Of a stretch of DNA of 64,000 nt, positions 17,860-28,017 are shown one piece after another. Position 1 is the stretch's first letter. Each line of letters begins with the position of its first letter. A model generated the notes under the pieces. That model was not told the origin of the DNA. It searched no databases and worked only from the letters and a program-made list of their open reading frames with translations. The stretch is from Variovorax sp. PAMC28562 (GTDB lineage: Bacteria > Pseudomonadota > Gammaproteobacteria > Burkholderiales > Burkholderiaceae_C). The stretch is taken from contig NZ_CP060296.1 of the NCBI RefSeq assembly GCF_014303735.1, forward strand, positions 3,803,501 to 3,867,500, in the 5' to 3' direction. Position numbers and translations under genes: made by a program.

Positions 17860-20757
17860 TTACAGCGTCCGGGCGATTTCCTTGATCTCAAAGAACTCGA
17901 GCTGATCGCCCTCTTTGATGTCGTTGTAGTTCTTGAGCTTGATACCGCACTCGAAGCCTTCCTTGACCTCGCGCACGTCGTCTTTCATACGTTTGATCGA
18001 GTCGACCTCGCCGGTATAGACGACCACGTTCTCGCGCAGCAAACGGAAATGTGCGCTGCGGTTGACCGAGCCCGAAGTGACCATACAACCTGCGACCGTA
18101 CCGATCTTGGAAGCGACGAACACCGTGCGGATCTCGGCCGAGCCGATGATCTCTTCGCGGCGTTCGGGCGCCAGCATGCCGGACATCGCAACCTTGATCT
18201 CGTCCACAGCGTCGTAAATGATGCTGTAGTAGTTCAGCTGCACGCCGTTGTTCTCGGCCAGCTTGCGCGCACCGGAGTCGGCCCGCACATTGAAGCCGAT
18301 GACGACCGCCTTCGACGCGATGGCCAAGTTGATGTCGTTCTCGCTGATACCGCCGACACCGGCGTAAACGATCTGCACCTTGACTTCTTCGGTAGCCAGC
18401 TTGAGCAGCGATTGCGCCAAAGCTTCTTGCGAACCCTGAACGTCGGCCTTGATGATCAGGCGCAGCGTCTGCACCTCGCCTGCAGACAGGTCCGTGAACA
18501 TGCTCTGCAGGTTCGATGCCTGCAAACGCGCCAGCTTGGTGTTGCGGAACTTGCCGGCACGGTAGGTGGCGATTTCGCGCGCACGGCGCTCGTCGGCCAT
18601 CACCATGAACTCGTCGCCGGCTTGCGGCACCTCGGTCAGGCCTTGGATCTCGACCGGGATCGATGGACCCGCGGTCTTGATCGTCTTGCCGTCTTCGTCC
18701 AGCATGGCGCGCACGCGGCCAAAAGTAGAGCCAGCCAGCACCACATCGCCAGTCTTCAGCGTACCGGACTGGACCAGCACCGTAGCGACAGGGCCACGAC
18801 CCTTGTCGAGGCGCGCTTCGATAACCAGACCCTTGGCAGCGGCATCGACCGGCGCGCGGAGTTCCAGCACTTCAGCCTGAAGCAGCACCTGCTCGAGCAG
18901 TTCGTCCACACCCTGGCCGGTCTTGGCCGAGACGGAGATGAAAGGCACTTCGCCGCCGTACTCTTCAGGCACGACTTCTTCAGCCACCAGTTCCTGCTTG
19001 ACGCGGTCCAAGTTGGCATCGGACTTGTCGATCTTGTTGATCGCGACCACGATCGGCACACCGGCAGCTTTCGCGTGCTTGATGGCTTCCTTGGTCTGCG
19101 GCATCACACCGTCGTCGGCCGCCACCACGAGGATGACGATGTCGGTCGCCTGTGCTCCACGAGCCCGCATGGCGGTGAACGCCTCGTGACCCGGGGTGTC
19201 GAGGAACGACACCATGCCACGATCGGTTTGCACGTGGTAGGCACCGATGTGCTGCGTGATGCCGCCGGCTTCGCCCGCTGCGACCTTGGCACGGCGGATG
19301 TAATCGAGCAACGAAGTCTTGCCGTGGTCGACGTGACCCATGACCGTAACCACGGGGGCACGTGGCAATGACTCTGCGGTCTGTGCGGCCGCGTCGTCGT
19401 CAGTGAAGGCTTCCGGATCGTCCAGTGCCGCCACCATTGCGTTGTGACCCATGTCTTCCACGATCACCATCGCGGTGTCCTGGTCGAGTGACTGGTTCAT
19501 GGTCGCCATGATCCCGGCCTTCATCAACTGCTTGATGACTTCCTGGGCCTTGACGGCCATCTTGTGCGCGAGCTCGGCCACCGTGATGGTTTCCGGCACG
19601 TGCACGTCGAGCACACGCGCTTCGACCGGAGCGGCTTGTTGCTGCTCTTCGTGGCCGCCACGATCGTTACTGCCACGACGGCCGCGCGGGCCTCCGCGCC
19701 AATTGCCGCGACCGACGCCACCACTGGCATCGCCGCGGGTCTTGATTTCCTTCTTCTTGGCCGGATCGCCAGCCCAGCTCGATGAGAGCTTGGCGGACTT
19801 GACATCCTTGCTGGCGCCGGGCGCGGTCGTACCAGGCGCTGCAGGTGCGCCGGGACGTGCCGCGGGCGTGGCAGGCTTGTGCAAAGTGCCCTTGACGGCC
19901 GGCTTGACTTCTGGTGCGGGCTTTTCGGGCACCTTGTGCGGCACAAGCACGCGAGCGGGCGCGTTCATCATCGCGCGGATGGCTTCCGCTTCGGCGAGTG
20001 CCTTGCGGCGGCGTTCGTCCAGATCCTTGGCACGCGCGGATTCTTCGTCGGCACGCGCCTTCGAATCGGCAGCGGCCTTGGCTTTGGCGTCTTCCTTGGC
20101 TTGCGCCACGGTGGCGTCGGCTGCCGCCTTGGTGGCAGCAGCGCTGGTCGCTTCTTCGGTTACTGCGGACTTGCTGGAAGCGCCTTCGGTCGCTACGGCC
20201 GGCACAGCAGCCGCCTTCTTTTCGGCGGCGCGTGCTTCCTGTTCGGCTTTTTCAGCACGCTCGGCGTGCTCGCGCTCTCGCGCTTCGCTTTCTTCGCGAA
20301 TGCGGCGCTTTTCGACCAGTTCTTCTTCCTGGCGGCGAATCAGTTCGGCCTGACGGCGAGCTTCTTCTTCGCGCCGCGCCAATTCAGCTTCGTCTATACC
20401 ACGGGCAGCAGGCGCCTCAGCTTCATGCACCGGCTCGGGCGCCACGGTCGGCCCTTCATCGCGCTGGATGAATGTGCGCTTCTTGCGCACTTCGACCTGG
20501 ATCGTGCGGGCGCGCCCCATCGCGTCGGCCTGCTTGATCTCGCTGGTCGACTTCTTTGTGAGCGTGATTTTCTTGCGCTCGGGCTCGGCGGTGCCGTGGC
20601 TGGCCTTCAGGAAACCGAGCAAGCGCTGCTTGTCGGCCTCCGTGAGCGCATCGGTAGGCGCGGCTTTGGGCACGCCTGCGCTCTTGAGCTGGTCAAGCAA
20701 GGTTTCGGGAGTCTTCTTGAGCTCGTTCGCGAACTCGGCGACAGTGGTACTGGACAT
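17860..20757 (-). CDS. infB: Translation initiation factor IF-2
   Basis: A 965-residue GTPase that brings fMet-tRNA to the 30S subunit. It starts with the IF2_N domain ([26 protein letters not shown]). A long Ala/Glu/Lys/Arg-rich linker (about residues 120-340), likely helical, follows, and then a second IF2_N-like part ([23 protein letters not shown]). The G domain has [20 protein letters not shown] and NKIDK, and the C-terminal tRNA-binding domains end at EIKEIARTL. The length is typical of betaproteobacteria with an expanded linker. Confidence 0.97.
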   Translation of the reverse strand: MSSTTVAEFANELKKTPETLLDQLKSAGVPKAAPTDALTEADKQRLLGFLKASHGTAEPERKKITLTKKSTSEIKQADAMGRARTIQVEVRKKRTFIQRDEGPTVAPEPVHEAEAPAARGIDEAELARREEEARRQAELIRRQEEELVEKRRIREESEAREREHAERAEKAEQEARAAEKKAAAVPAVATEGASSKSAVTEEATSAAATKAAADATVAQAKEDAKAKAAADSKARADEESARAKDLDERRRKALAEAEAIRAMMNAPARVLVPHKVPEKPAPEVKPAVKGTLHKPATPAARPGAPAAPGTTAPGASKDVKSAKLSSSWAGDPAKKKEIKTRGDASGGVGRGNWRGGPRGRRGSNDRGGHEEQQQAAPVEARVLDVHVPETITVAELAHKMAVKAQEVIKQLMKAGIMATMNQSLDQDTAMVIVEDMGHNAMVAALDDPEAFTDDDAAAQTAESLPRAPVVTVMGHVDHGKTSLLDYIRRAKVAAGEAGGITQHIGAYHVQTDRGMVSFLDTPGHEAFTAMRARGAQATDIVILVVAADDGVMPQTKEAIKHAKAAGVPIVVAINKIDKSDANLDRVKQELVAEEVVPEEYGGEVPFISVSAKTGQGVDELLEQVLLQAEVLELRAPVDAAAKGLVIEARLDKGRGPVATVLVQSGTLKTGDVVLAGSTFGRVRAMLDEDGKTIKTAGPSIPVEIQGLTEVPQAGDEFMVMADERRAREIATYRAGKFRNTKLARLQASNLQSMFTDLSAGEVQTLRLIIKADVQGSQEALAQSLLKLATEEVKVQIVYAGVGGISENDINLAIASKAVVIGFNVRADSGARKLAENNGVQLNYYSIIYDAVDEIKVAMSGMLAPERREEIIGSAEIRTVFVASKIGTVAGCMVTSGSVNRSAHFRLLRENVVVYTGEVDSIKRMKDDVREVKEGFECGIKLKNYNDIKEGDQLEFFEIKEIARTL

Positions 20758-20781
20758 ATTGGTTTCGTGCCTTCATGACCG

Positions 20782-22266
20782 TCACTCTTGGCCAGCGAAC
20801 CAATGTTCGCGGGCTTTCAAGATGAGGGTTGTGGCGTCAGCGGCGCTGTGGCCGGTGATCTCGGTAAGTTCATCGACCGCAAGGTCGGCCAGGTCGTCAC
20901 GGGTGTGTACACCCGCCTCGGCCAGTTTCGGAATCAACTCAGGGTCCAGGCCTTCGAGGTCGCGCAGATTTTGCGAGACGGTCTCGACGCCCTCTTCCTT
21001 GGCGATTTCCATTGTGAGCAGCGCATCTTTTGCACGCGTGCGCAGCTCGTTGATCGTGTCTTCGTCGAAGCTCTCGATTTCAAGCAATTCTGAGATTGGC
21101 ACGTAAGCCACTTCTTCGAGGCTGTTGAAGCCCTCGGAAATCAGGATGTCGGCCATTTCCTCGTCGACATCGAGCTTTTCCATAAAGAGCTTGCGGCTGG
21201 CATCGGTTTCGACGGCCTGCTTTTGCGCAGACTCGTTGGCGTCCATGATGTTGATTTTCCAGCCGGTCAGGTCGGACGCAAGGCGCACGTTCTGCCCACC
21301 ACGGCCGATGGCGATGGCGAGGTTTTCCTCGTCGACCACCACGTCCATGGCGTGCTTTTCTTCATCGACGACGATCGACGACACATTGGCGGGAGCCAAA
21401 GCACCGATTACGAACTGCGCTGGATCTTCGGACCACAGCACGATGTCGACGCGCTCACCGGCCAGCTCGTTGGTAACGGCATTGACACGCGTACCGCGCA
21501 CGCCGACGCAGGTGCCGATTGGGTCGACACGTTTGTCGTGCGACAGCACGGCGATCTTGGCGCGCGAGCCCGGATCGCGGGCGCAGCTCTTGATTTCAAG
21601 CAGGCCTTGTTCGATCTCTGGCACTTCCTGGCGAAACAGCTCGATCATGAATTCCGGCGCCGAGCGCGACAGGATGATCGGCGCGCCGCGCAGCGTCAGG
21701 TCGACTTCCATGATCATGGCGCGGACGCGGTCGCCATTGCGCAGGTTTTCCTTGGCGATCATTTCGCTGCGGCGCAGGCGCCCTTCGACGCGACCGGCCT
21801 CGACGATGATGTCGCCCTTGTCCAGGCGCTTGACGGTGCCAACGAAAATCTTGTCGCCGCGCGACATGAAATCGTTGAGCAGCATCTCCCGTTCGGCGTC
21901 GCGGATCTTTTGCAGGATGACCTGTTTGGCCGCCATCGCGCCGATGCGGCCGATGGGTACCGAGTCCACCGTTTCTTCGATGTACTCGTCGACCTCGATG
22001 TCGGGCATCTCTTCCTTGGCTTCGAACAGGAGGATTTCCTGGTCGGGCAGCTGCAGGCCGGCTTCATCCGGAACGACATGCCAACGGCGAAAAGTCTCGT
22101 AGTCACCGCTATCGCGGTCCACGACCACGCGGATGTCCACGTCGCCCTGGTGGAGCTTCTTGGTGGCCTGGGCCAGCGCAGACTCGACCGCGCCGAAGAC
22201 AACGTCACGTTCGACGTTCTTCTCGCGCGAGATCGCATCCACCAACATCAACATTTCGCGATTCAT
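20782..22266 (-). CDS. nusA: Transcription termination/antitermination protein NusA
   Basis: A 494-residue RNA polymerase factor. The order is an N-terminal domain ([23 protein letters not shown]), S1 domain near residues 135-200 ([20 protein letters not shown]), two KH domains ([17 protein letters not shown], then [12 protein letters not shown]), and two C-terminal helix-hairpin acidic repeats. It acts in pausing, antitermination and Rho-linked control. It is placed between rimP and infB with short gaps, as in most proteobacteria. Confidence 0.97.
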   Translation of the reverse strand: MNREMLMLVDAISREKNVERDVVFGAVESALAQATKKLHQGDVDIRVVVDRDSGDYETFRRWHVVPDEAGLQLPDQEILLFEAKEEMPDIEVDEYIEETVDSVPIGRIGAMAAKQVILQKIRDAEREMLLNDFMSRGDKIFVGTVKRLDKGDIIVEAGRVEGRLRRSEMIAKENLRNGDRVRAMIMEVDLTLRGAPIILSRSAPEFMIELFRQEVPEIEQGLLEIKSCARDPGSRAKIAVLSHDKRVDPIGTCVGVRGTRVNAVTNELAGERVDIVLWSEDPAQFVIGALAPANVSSIVVDEEKHAMDVVVDEENLAIAIGRGGQNVRLASDLTGWKINIMDANESAQKQAVETDASRKLFMEKLDVDEEMADILISEGFNSLEEVAYVPISELLEIESFDEDTINELRTRAKDALLTMEIAKEEGVETVSQNLRDLEGLDPELIPKLAEAGVHTRDDLADLAVDELTEITGHSAADATTLILKAREHWFAGQE

Positions 22267-22281
22267 GCCACTGCTCCTCGA

Positions 22282-22935
22282 TCAATCCGGTCCATTGCCT
22301 GTGGCGGCTTTGGCGGTTTTCGTCTTGCGACCCTTGAAATCCACAATCGGCGCGAGCCGCGCGTCACGCAGCTCGTCCAACCTGAAGCCGAGCGCCTGCA
22401 ACGGGGCCGGCTCACGCTTCTTGCTCACTTTTTGTCCAGGCTTGGTCTTCGGCTCTTCGCTCCAGACGATCTGCCAGCCTCTGACGGAATCGCTTCCGTC
22501 GGCGCCAGCCGCACCTTCAACACGCTCCAGCGTGCCGCGAAACTTCTTGCGGGTGGGCGACACCTGGCCCGCCGCGGCCGCTCCCATGGGGGCCTTCAGC
22601 GTGAGGTCGATCACCTCGCCTGCGAAACGCTCGAAATCCTGCTCATTGCGCAGCGGCCGGTCGATACCCGGCGAGGAAACCTCGAGCCGCTTGTATTCAG
22701 CACCGTCCACTTCCAACGCGAACTGCAATTGCCGCGTGACCTTCTCACAATCTTCCACCGTGACGGCAGGATCGGGCAACCCGGCAGCCACTGCTTCCGA
22801 ATTGGGGGCCATCCATGGCAAATCAATCGTCACGCGCAGCAGTCCCCCGGCCGATCTTTCGATCTCGACGAGGTCGTAGCCCAACCCTTTTACGGTCGCG
22901 ACGACGGTTTGTTCCACTGTCTGCTGCAATGCCAC
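22282..22935 (-). CDS. rimP: Ribosome maturation factor RimP
   Basis: A 217-residue protein for 30S assembly. The N-terminal alpha/beta domain has VKGLGYDLVEIER and the conserved VEDCEKVTRQL, then RLEVSSPGIDRPL. A C-terminal SH3-like domain is extended by a Lys-rich tail (KTKPGQKVSKKREP) longer than in E. coli (about 150 residues), a common betaproteobacterial feature. It is first in the operon that runs through nusA, infB, rbfA, truB and typA. Confidence 0.94.
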   Translation of the reverse strand: MALQQTVEQTVVATVKGLGYDLVEIERSAGGLLRVTIDLPWMAPNSEAVAAGLPDPAVTVEDCEKVTRQLQFALEVDGAEYKRLEVSSPGIDRPLRNEQDFERFAGEVIDLTLKAPMGAAAAGQVSPTRKKFRGTLERVEGAAGADGSDSVRGWQIVWSEEPKTKPGQKVSKKREPAPLQALGFRLDELRDARLAPIVDFKGRKTKTAKAATGNGPD

Positions 22936-22985
22936 GTGTTCGAAGGTGCCCTATCTGGAAAGCCGGAATGCCGGAAATGCACAGA

Positions 22986-23020
22986 CCAAAAAAAACGGGC
23001 GGTTGGTACCCGCCCGTTTG
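22986..23020 (-). terminator. Rho-independent terminator of the MFS/ABC operon
   Basis: On the minus strand ACGGGCGG and CCGCCCGT (22995-23002 with 23010-23017) form an eight-pair stem followed by a run of eight T. It lies downstream of the MFS gene ending at 23077 and upstream of rimP, separating the two transcription units. Confidence 0.85.
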
Positions 23021-23076
23021 GTCGTGAGCCTCGAATTATATGCCATCCAGGTGACAAATAAAGGCTTTCCCAGGCC

Positions 23077-24282
23077 TTAGACGGCTGCCATGCGGCCTGA
23101 GGCACGAGATTTCGACCATACCCACGCAAACATGACACTGCCGAGCCCCAAGGCAGCCGCCGCGACCAGCAAGGGCACGCCGAACGAACCGGTGCGCTGC
23201 GCCAGCGGCGCCGCAAAAAGCGGCCCCAGAATCTGGCCGACGCCATAAGACGCCGTCGCATAGCCGATCAGCCCTGCCGCTGAATTGCCGCGGAGCCGCC
23301 GCGCCTCGCGCACGGCAAACAGCGTGATGACCGTAAACGGCAAGCCGAGCAGCAAGCTGCCAAGCGCGAAGCCGACGATCGTGGGCCAAACCACCGACAG
23401 CACGACACCTGCCGCCTGCAGCGCATAAGCAATGGCCATAAGCAGCCGGTTGTCCCAATGCGTTGGCGCTCGGGCGCCGATCAGCGCGCCGACGATCACC
23501 GCCAGCCCGAACAAGGGCCAGAAAAGGTCTGGCCAGGGAGACCCAGGCAACGCCTGCCGCGCGATGACCGGCAAAAACGTCGCTGTGATGATGTACCCGA
23601 AGCCGGCGATACCGTACAGAGCGATCAACCAGCCAGCGTCGCCGCGCGCCGCCTGAGTCGCTGCAGCAGAACGAGGCGCCGCCGACATGCCCACCGACGC
23701 TGGCACTGCCTTTGCGCCATCGTCGAACACCCGCCAGATCACCGCGATCAGCGCCAGCGCCACGATGCCGAAACCGATCCACGCCGCATCGGAGCCCCAG
23801 CGCCCCACCACGCCGCCAAGCAGGCCGGTCGTCGCGATGCCAACGCCTGGCCCGGTAAAGATCACGCCGCCCAGCATCGGCGAATTGGTTTCTGCGAGCC
23901 GACGTGCGCCCCAGCCGGACGCAAAGACAAACACCCATGCGCTCATCACGCCAGCCGCCGTCCGCAGCACGCCCCAGATGCTGAAGCCGTGCAGCAATCC
24001 CATTCCGATCAGCAACGCCGCGGTCGCAATCAGGCCGCTGCGCACCATCGTTGTGGCCTTGACCCGGAGCGACGCGCAGGTCACCGCACCGACGAAGTAA
24101 CCCAGGTAGTTGAGCGACGCCAGCAGACCACCCGCCTGCAGGTCGAGCTTGCCCTCATGCAACATGATCGGCAGCATCGGTGTGAAAGCGAAGCGCCCCA
24201 GCCCCATGGCGACCGCGAGCGTGACCATGCAAGCCAGCGCCGCACGCCAGGCTCCGCGGCGATCCGATTCAAAACTTGTCAT
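23077..24282 (-). CDS. YbfB/YjiJ family MFS transporter
   Basis: A 401-residue inner-membrane transporter with about 12 hydrophobic helices. The opening (MVTLAVAMGLGRFAFTPMLPIML) and LASLNYLGYFVGAV are hallmarks of the YbfB/YjiJ subfamily. Substrates are unknown. It starts eight bases after the stop of the peptide ABC ATPase gene, so it is probably the last gene of that operon, followed by a strong terminator. Confidence 0.9.
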   Translation of the reverse strand: MTSFESDRRGAWRAALACMVTLAVAMGLGRFAFTPMLPIMLHEGKLDLQAGGLLASLNYLGYFVGAVTCASLRVKATTMVRSGLIATAALLIGMGLLHGFSIWGVLRTAAGVMSAWVFVFASGWGARRLAETNSPMLGGVIFTGPGVGIATTGLLGGVVGRWGSDAAWIGFGIVALALIAVIWRVFDDGAKAVPASVGMSAAPRSAAATQAARGDAGWLIALYGIAGFGYIITATFLPVIARQALPGSPWPDLFWPLFGLAVIVGALIGARAPTHWDNRLLMAIAYALQAAGVVLSVVWPTIVGFALGSLLLGLPFTVITLFAVREARRLRGNSAAGLIGYATASYGVGQILGPLFAAPLAQRTGSFGVPLLVAAAALGLGSVMFAWVWSKSRASGRMAAV

Positions 24283-24290
24283 GCTTCATT

Positions 24291-25913
24291 TCAGGTGGCC
24301 AATGCGGCCCGGACCAGTGTTTGCGTGTAGGGATGGTGTGGTGAGTCGAGCACTTCATCGACAGTGCCGCGCTCCAGGATGGCACCGTCCTTCATGACGA
24401 TCACCTGATGCGCCATGGCCCGAATCACTTCGACGTCGTGCGTGATGAGCAGGTAACTCAGCCCCCGCTCGCGCTGCAGCTTTTGCAGGAGACCGAGCAC
24501 CTGTTTTTGCACCGTGACGTCGAGCGCACTTGTAGGTTCGTCGAGCACCAGCAACTGCGGGTCGACGATCAGGGCACGCGCGATGGCCAGTCGCTGCCGC
24601 TGGCCGCCCGAAAATTCATGCGGATAACGGTCGAGCAGCGCCGGGAATTGAACCTCCGTCAAGCCGACATCGGCCAGCGCCGTCAGCACGCGATCCCGCC
24701 GCGCGGACGAGCCGAGCGCCGGCTCGTGCACAAGCAGCCCCTCGCCGACGATCTGCTCGACTGTCATCCGCGGTGAGAGCGACGAGAACGGATCCTGAAA
24801 AACGACCTGCATGACGCGGCGCAATGCCCGATCAGCGCCCTTGCCGGCGGCCCAGCGTTGCCCCGTCACTGCAAGCGTGCCACCGTGCGGCAGCAAGCCC
24901 AGCGCGGCCAGCGCCAACGTCGACTTGCCCGAGCCCGACTCGCCGACCACACCCAGCGTTTCGCCCGGCACGATGCGGAAATCCGCGCCTTCGACCGCTA
25001 CGAACGATCCCTTGCTGAACCATCCGGCGATGCCGGGGCGCGGCACCGGGTAGACCACTCGCAGCGCTTCGGCCCGAAGCACAGGCGCCGCAACGTTCGT
25101 GCTCGGCACCGGGCTCACATTGCGCACCGGATGACTGTCGATCAGCTTGCGCGTGTAGGCATGGCACGGTGCGTCGAACACCGCCGAAACATCGCCCTGC
25201 TCCACGATGTCGCCGTTTTCCATCACGGCCACGCGATCTGCGAACCTGCGGACCAGATTCAGGTCGTGCGTGATCAACAGCACGGCCATGCCGTAGCGGC
25301 GCTGCAGGTCGGCCAGCAGTTCGAGAATCTGCGCCCGCACTGTGACATCGAGCGCAGTAGTCGGCTCGTCGGCCAGCAGCACCCGCGGCTTGCAGGCCAG
25401 GGCCATGGCGATCATGGCGCGCTGGCGCTGCCCGCCCGACAACTGGTGTGGTAACGCCTGCGCCCGCCGTGCCGGCTCGGCGATGCCGGTGTCGGCCAGT
25501 AGCTGGACCGCTGCAGCCTGGGCAGCACGCGCCGACAGGCCTTCGTGCAGTTCGAGCACCTCCGCGATCTGGTCGCCGACGCTGTAGAGCGCGTTGAGTG
25601 CTGTCATCGGCTCCTGGAAAATCATCGCGATCTCCTTGCCGCGGATGCCGCGCAGTCGCTGCTCAGGGAGCGACAGCAGATCGCGAAAACCCGAAACTTT
25701 GTCGCCACCCTGAAGCCTGGCGACGCCACTCACCGTGGCGTTCTGCACGAGGCGCAACAGCGACAACGCAGTCACCGTTTTGCCCGAACCCGACTCCCCG
25801 ACGAGCGCAAGCTTTTCGCCTGCACCGATGCTGAAGTCGACACCGTGCACGACTTCCTTGTCGCCGAATGCGACCCGCAGATTCTTCACCTCGAGCAGCG
25901 GTTCGAACTTCAT
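24291..25913 (-). CDS. Peptide ABC transporter ATPase with two fused nucleotide-binding domains (YejF-like)
   Basis: A 540-residue protein with two complete ABC domains. Walker A motifs are [10 protein letters not shown] (first) and [10 protein letters not shown] (second). Signature motifs are [12 protein letters not shown] and [12 protein letters not shown], with Walker B segments [12 protein letters not shown] and [12 protein letters not shown]. It powers uptake of oligopeptides or related solutes. ATG at 25913 overlaps the stop of the permease gene by four bases. A longer open frame upstream lies inside the permease and is not used. Confidence 0.93.
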   Translation of the reverse strand: MKFEPLLEVKNLRVAFGDKEVVHGVDFSIGAGEKLALVGESGSGKTVTALSLLRLVQNATVSGVARLQGGDKVSGFRDLLSLPEQRLRGIRGKEIAMIFQEPMTALNALYSVGDQIAEVLELHEGLSARAAQAAAVQLLADTGIAEPARRAQALPHQLSGGQRQRAMIAMALACKPRVLLADEPTTALDVTVRAQILELLADLQRRYGMAVLLITHDLNLVRRFADRVAVMENGDIVEQGDVSAVFDAPCHAYTRKLIDSHPVRNVSPVPSTNVAAPVLRAEALRVVYPVPRPGIAGWFSKGSFVAVEGADFRIVPGETLGVVGESGSGKSTLALAALGLLPHGGTLAVTGQRWAAGKGADRALRRVMQVVFQDPFSSLSPRMTVEQIVGEGLLVHEPALGSSARRDRVLTALADVGLTEVQFPALLDRYPHEFSGGQRQRLAIARALIVDPQLLVLDEPTSALDVTVQKQVLGLLQKLQRERGLSYLLITHDVEVIRAMAHQVIVMKDGAILERGTVDEVLDSPHHPYTQTLVRAALAT

Positions 25914-26980
25914 TTTTCGGCCTTGCGCGGGTCGAGCGCGTCGCGCAACGCATCGCCCATGAAAGTGAGCAGCATGAGCGTGACGACCAGCACGGCAAAG
26001 GTCGACAGCGAGATCCACCAGGCGTCGATGTTGGCCTTGCCCTGGCTCAGCAATTCGCCCAGCGATGGCGTGCCTGGCGGTACACCGAGCCCCAGAAAAT
26101 CCAGCGAGGTCAGCGCCAGGATCGCGGCACTCATGCGAAACGGCAAGAACGTGACCACCGGCGTCATGCTGTTGGGCAGGATGTGGCGCCACATGATCTG
26201 CATGTTGCCGACCCCCAGTGCGCGTGCGGCGCGCACGTAGTCCATCTGGCGATTTCGCAGGAACTCGGCACGGACGTAATCGGACAAGCCCATCCAGCCG
26301 AACAGGCTCAGCAGAATCAAAAGCAATGCGATGCTGGGCGCGAAGATCGCACTGAAGATGATGAGCAGATAGAGCTCCGGCATCGAGCCCCAGATTTCGA
26401 TGAAGCGTTGAAACGCAAGGTCGGTCTTGCCGCCGAAGAAGCCCTGAATGGCGCCGGTGATCACCCCCAGCAAAGTGCCGATGAACGTGAGCGCCAACGC
26501 GAACAACACGCTCACCCTGAAGCCGTAGATCAGTTGCGCCAGCAAGTCGCGCCCACGGTCGTCGGTGCCGAAAAGGTTGTCGCGCGACGGCTCCGCTGGG
26601 TTGGGAAATTTCGCGAAGTAGTTGAGCGTCTTCGGCCCGTAGGGGTTGGGCGCGTAAAGCGCCCAGTTCGGCCCTTGCGTAATGCGCTCGCGGATGAATG
26701 GGTCGAGGTAGTCGGCTGGTGTCTCGAAGTCGCCGCCGAAGGTCTTTTCGGCGTAGTCGCGCATCACCGGAAAGTACGTTTGGCCTTCGTATCGAACCAC
26801 CAGCGGCTTGTCGGTCGACAGCAATTCGGCGAACAGGCTCAGTACGACGAGGATGCTGAAAAGCACGAGACTCCAAAACCCGAGCGGGTTGCGTCGAAAG
26901 CGCCGCCACGCGCGCCGCCTCGGTGACAGCGACGGGGCTGAGCGCACAGGCGCCACGATCGTGTTCACGGGCTCAGTCAA
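25910..26980 (-). CDS. Peptide ABC transporter permease (YejE-like)
   Basis: A 356-residue inner-membrane permease of the DppC/OppC/YejE class. It has an N-terminal cytoplasmic region (RRRAWRRFRRNPLGFWSLVLF) and a large periplasmic loop (about residues 55-145) with DNLFGTDDRGRDLLAQL, the family motif. The EAA loop contains VRAARALGVGNMQIMWRHILPNS. It overlaps the neighbouring genes on both sides (8 bases with the upstream permease, 4 with the ATPase). Confidence 0.92.
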   Translation of the reverse strand: MTEPVNTIVAPVRSAPSLSPRRRAWRRFRRNPLGFWSLVLFSILVVLSLFAELLSTDKPLVVRYEGQTYFPVMRDYAEKTFGGDFETPADYLDPFIRERITQGPNWALYAPNPYGPKTLNYFAKFPNPAEPSRDNLFGTDDRGRDLLAQLIYGFRVSVLFALALTFIGTLLGVITGAIQGFFGGKTDLAFQRFIEIWGSMPELYLLIIFSAIFAPSIALLLILLSLFGWMGLSDYVRAEFLRNRQMDYVRAARALGVGNMQIMWRHILPNSMTPVVTFLPFRMSAAILALTSLDFLGLGVPPGTPSLGELLSQGKANIDAWWISLSTFAVLVVTLMLLTFMGDALRDALDPRKAEK

Positions 26981-28007
26981 ACTTCACTCTCGGATCGACC
27001 CACACGTAGCAAAGATCGCTGATGAGCTTGGTCACCAGGCCAATCAGGGTGAAGAGGTAAAGCGTGCCGAGGACCACCGGGTAATCACGACGGATCACGC
27101 TCTCATAGCTCAGCAAGCCCAGCCCGTCGAGAGAGAACAGCGTTTCGATAAGCAACGATCCGGTGAAGAACGCACCGATGAAAGCCGCCGGAAAGCCCGT
27201 GATGATCGGGATCAGCGCATTGCGAAACACATGCTTCCACAGCACCTGCCGCTCCGACAGACCTTTGGCGCGCGCGGTCAGCACGTATTGCTTACGGATC
27301 TCTTCGAGGAACGAGTTCTTGGTGAGCATGGCGGTCACCGCAAAACTGCCGAGCACCATCGCGGTGATGGGCAAGGTGATGTGCCACAGATAGTCGACGA
27401 TGCGTGCGCCCCAGGTCATGCTGTCCCAGTTAGACGAGGTGAGCCCGCGCAGCGGAAACCACTGCAACTGCCCGCCGAAGATCACCAGCAGCGCCACCCC
27501 GAGCACGAAGCCGGGAATCGCATAACCGACAAGCACGACCAGCGTGGTCACGAAGTCGAAGCGAGAACCGGCGCGTACCGCTTTGGCAACGCCCAGCGGC
27601 ACCGCGATAAGGTAGCTGATGAAGAAGGTCCACAACCCGAGGCTGATCGACACCGGCAGCTTTTCTTTCACCAGTTGCCAGACGTCCTTGCGCTGATAGA
27701 AGCTCTGCCCGAGATCGAAACGCGCGAAAGATTTCAGCATGCCCCAGAAGCGCTCAATCGGCGGCTTGTCGAAGCCATAAAGCTGCTTGATTTCTTCGAT
27801 GCGCTTGGCATCGAGTCCCTGCCGCCCGCGATAACCTGCACCGCTCGAAGCGGCACGCTCACCGCCCGAGTCACGGCCTTGCAGCTGCGAGACCATTTGC
27901 TCTACCGGCCCGCCGGGCACGAACTGGGTCACCACGAACGTCAGGATGAGTACGCCGAGCAGCGTCGGCACCATCAGCAACAAGCGTTTGAGGATATAGC
28001 TGGCCAT
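26973..28007 (-). CDS. Peptide ABC transporter permease (YejB-like)
   Basis: A 344-residue permease of the DppB/OppB/YejB class. Helix 1 is the usual MASYILKRLLLMVPTLLGVL, followed by FVVTQFVPGGPVEQ. The insert between helices 1 and 2 is longer than in Dpp proteins, as in YejB. The EAA loop is VLTARAKGLSERQVLWKHVFRNAL. The start at 28007 lies 10 bases after the binding-protein stop. An in-frame upstream extension belongs to the binding-protein gene and is rejected. Confidence 0.92.
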   Translation of the reverse strand: MASYILKRLLLMVPTLLGVLILTFVVTQFVPGGPVEQMVSQLQGRDSGGERAASSGAGYRGRQGLDAKRIEEIKQLYGFDKPPIERFWGMLKSFARFDLGQSFYQRKDVWQLVKEKLPVSISLGLWTFFISYLIAVPLGVAKAVRAGSRFDFVTTLVVLVGYAIPGFVLGVALLVIFGGQLQWFPLRGLTSSNWDSMTWGARIVDYLWHITLPITAMVLGSFAVTAMLTKNSFLEEIRKQYVLTARAKGLSERQVLWKHVFRNALIPIITGFPAAFIGAFFTGSLLIETLFSLDGLGLLSYESVIRRDYPVVLGTLYLFTLIGLVTKLISDLCYVWVDPRVKFD

Positions 28008-28017
28008 TGGCGTTGAT

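Noticed and set aside
17554..19371. 605-codon plus-strand open frame over infB
   Set aside because: It is antisense to the GTPase part of infB; codon bias of infB explains the missing stops.
21223..23061. 612-codon plus-strand open frame over nusA and rimP
   Set aside because: It is antisense to both genes and has no recognisable domain.
25914..26909. Upstream extension of the ABC ATPase frame to 872 residues
   Set aside because: The extra part lies inside the permease gene in another frame and is Arg/Ala-rich; the ATPase begins at 25913 with a proper overlap.
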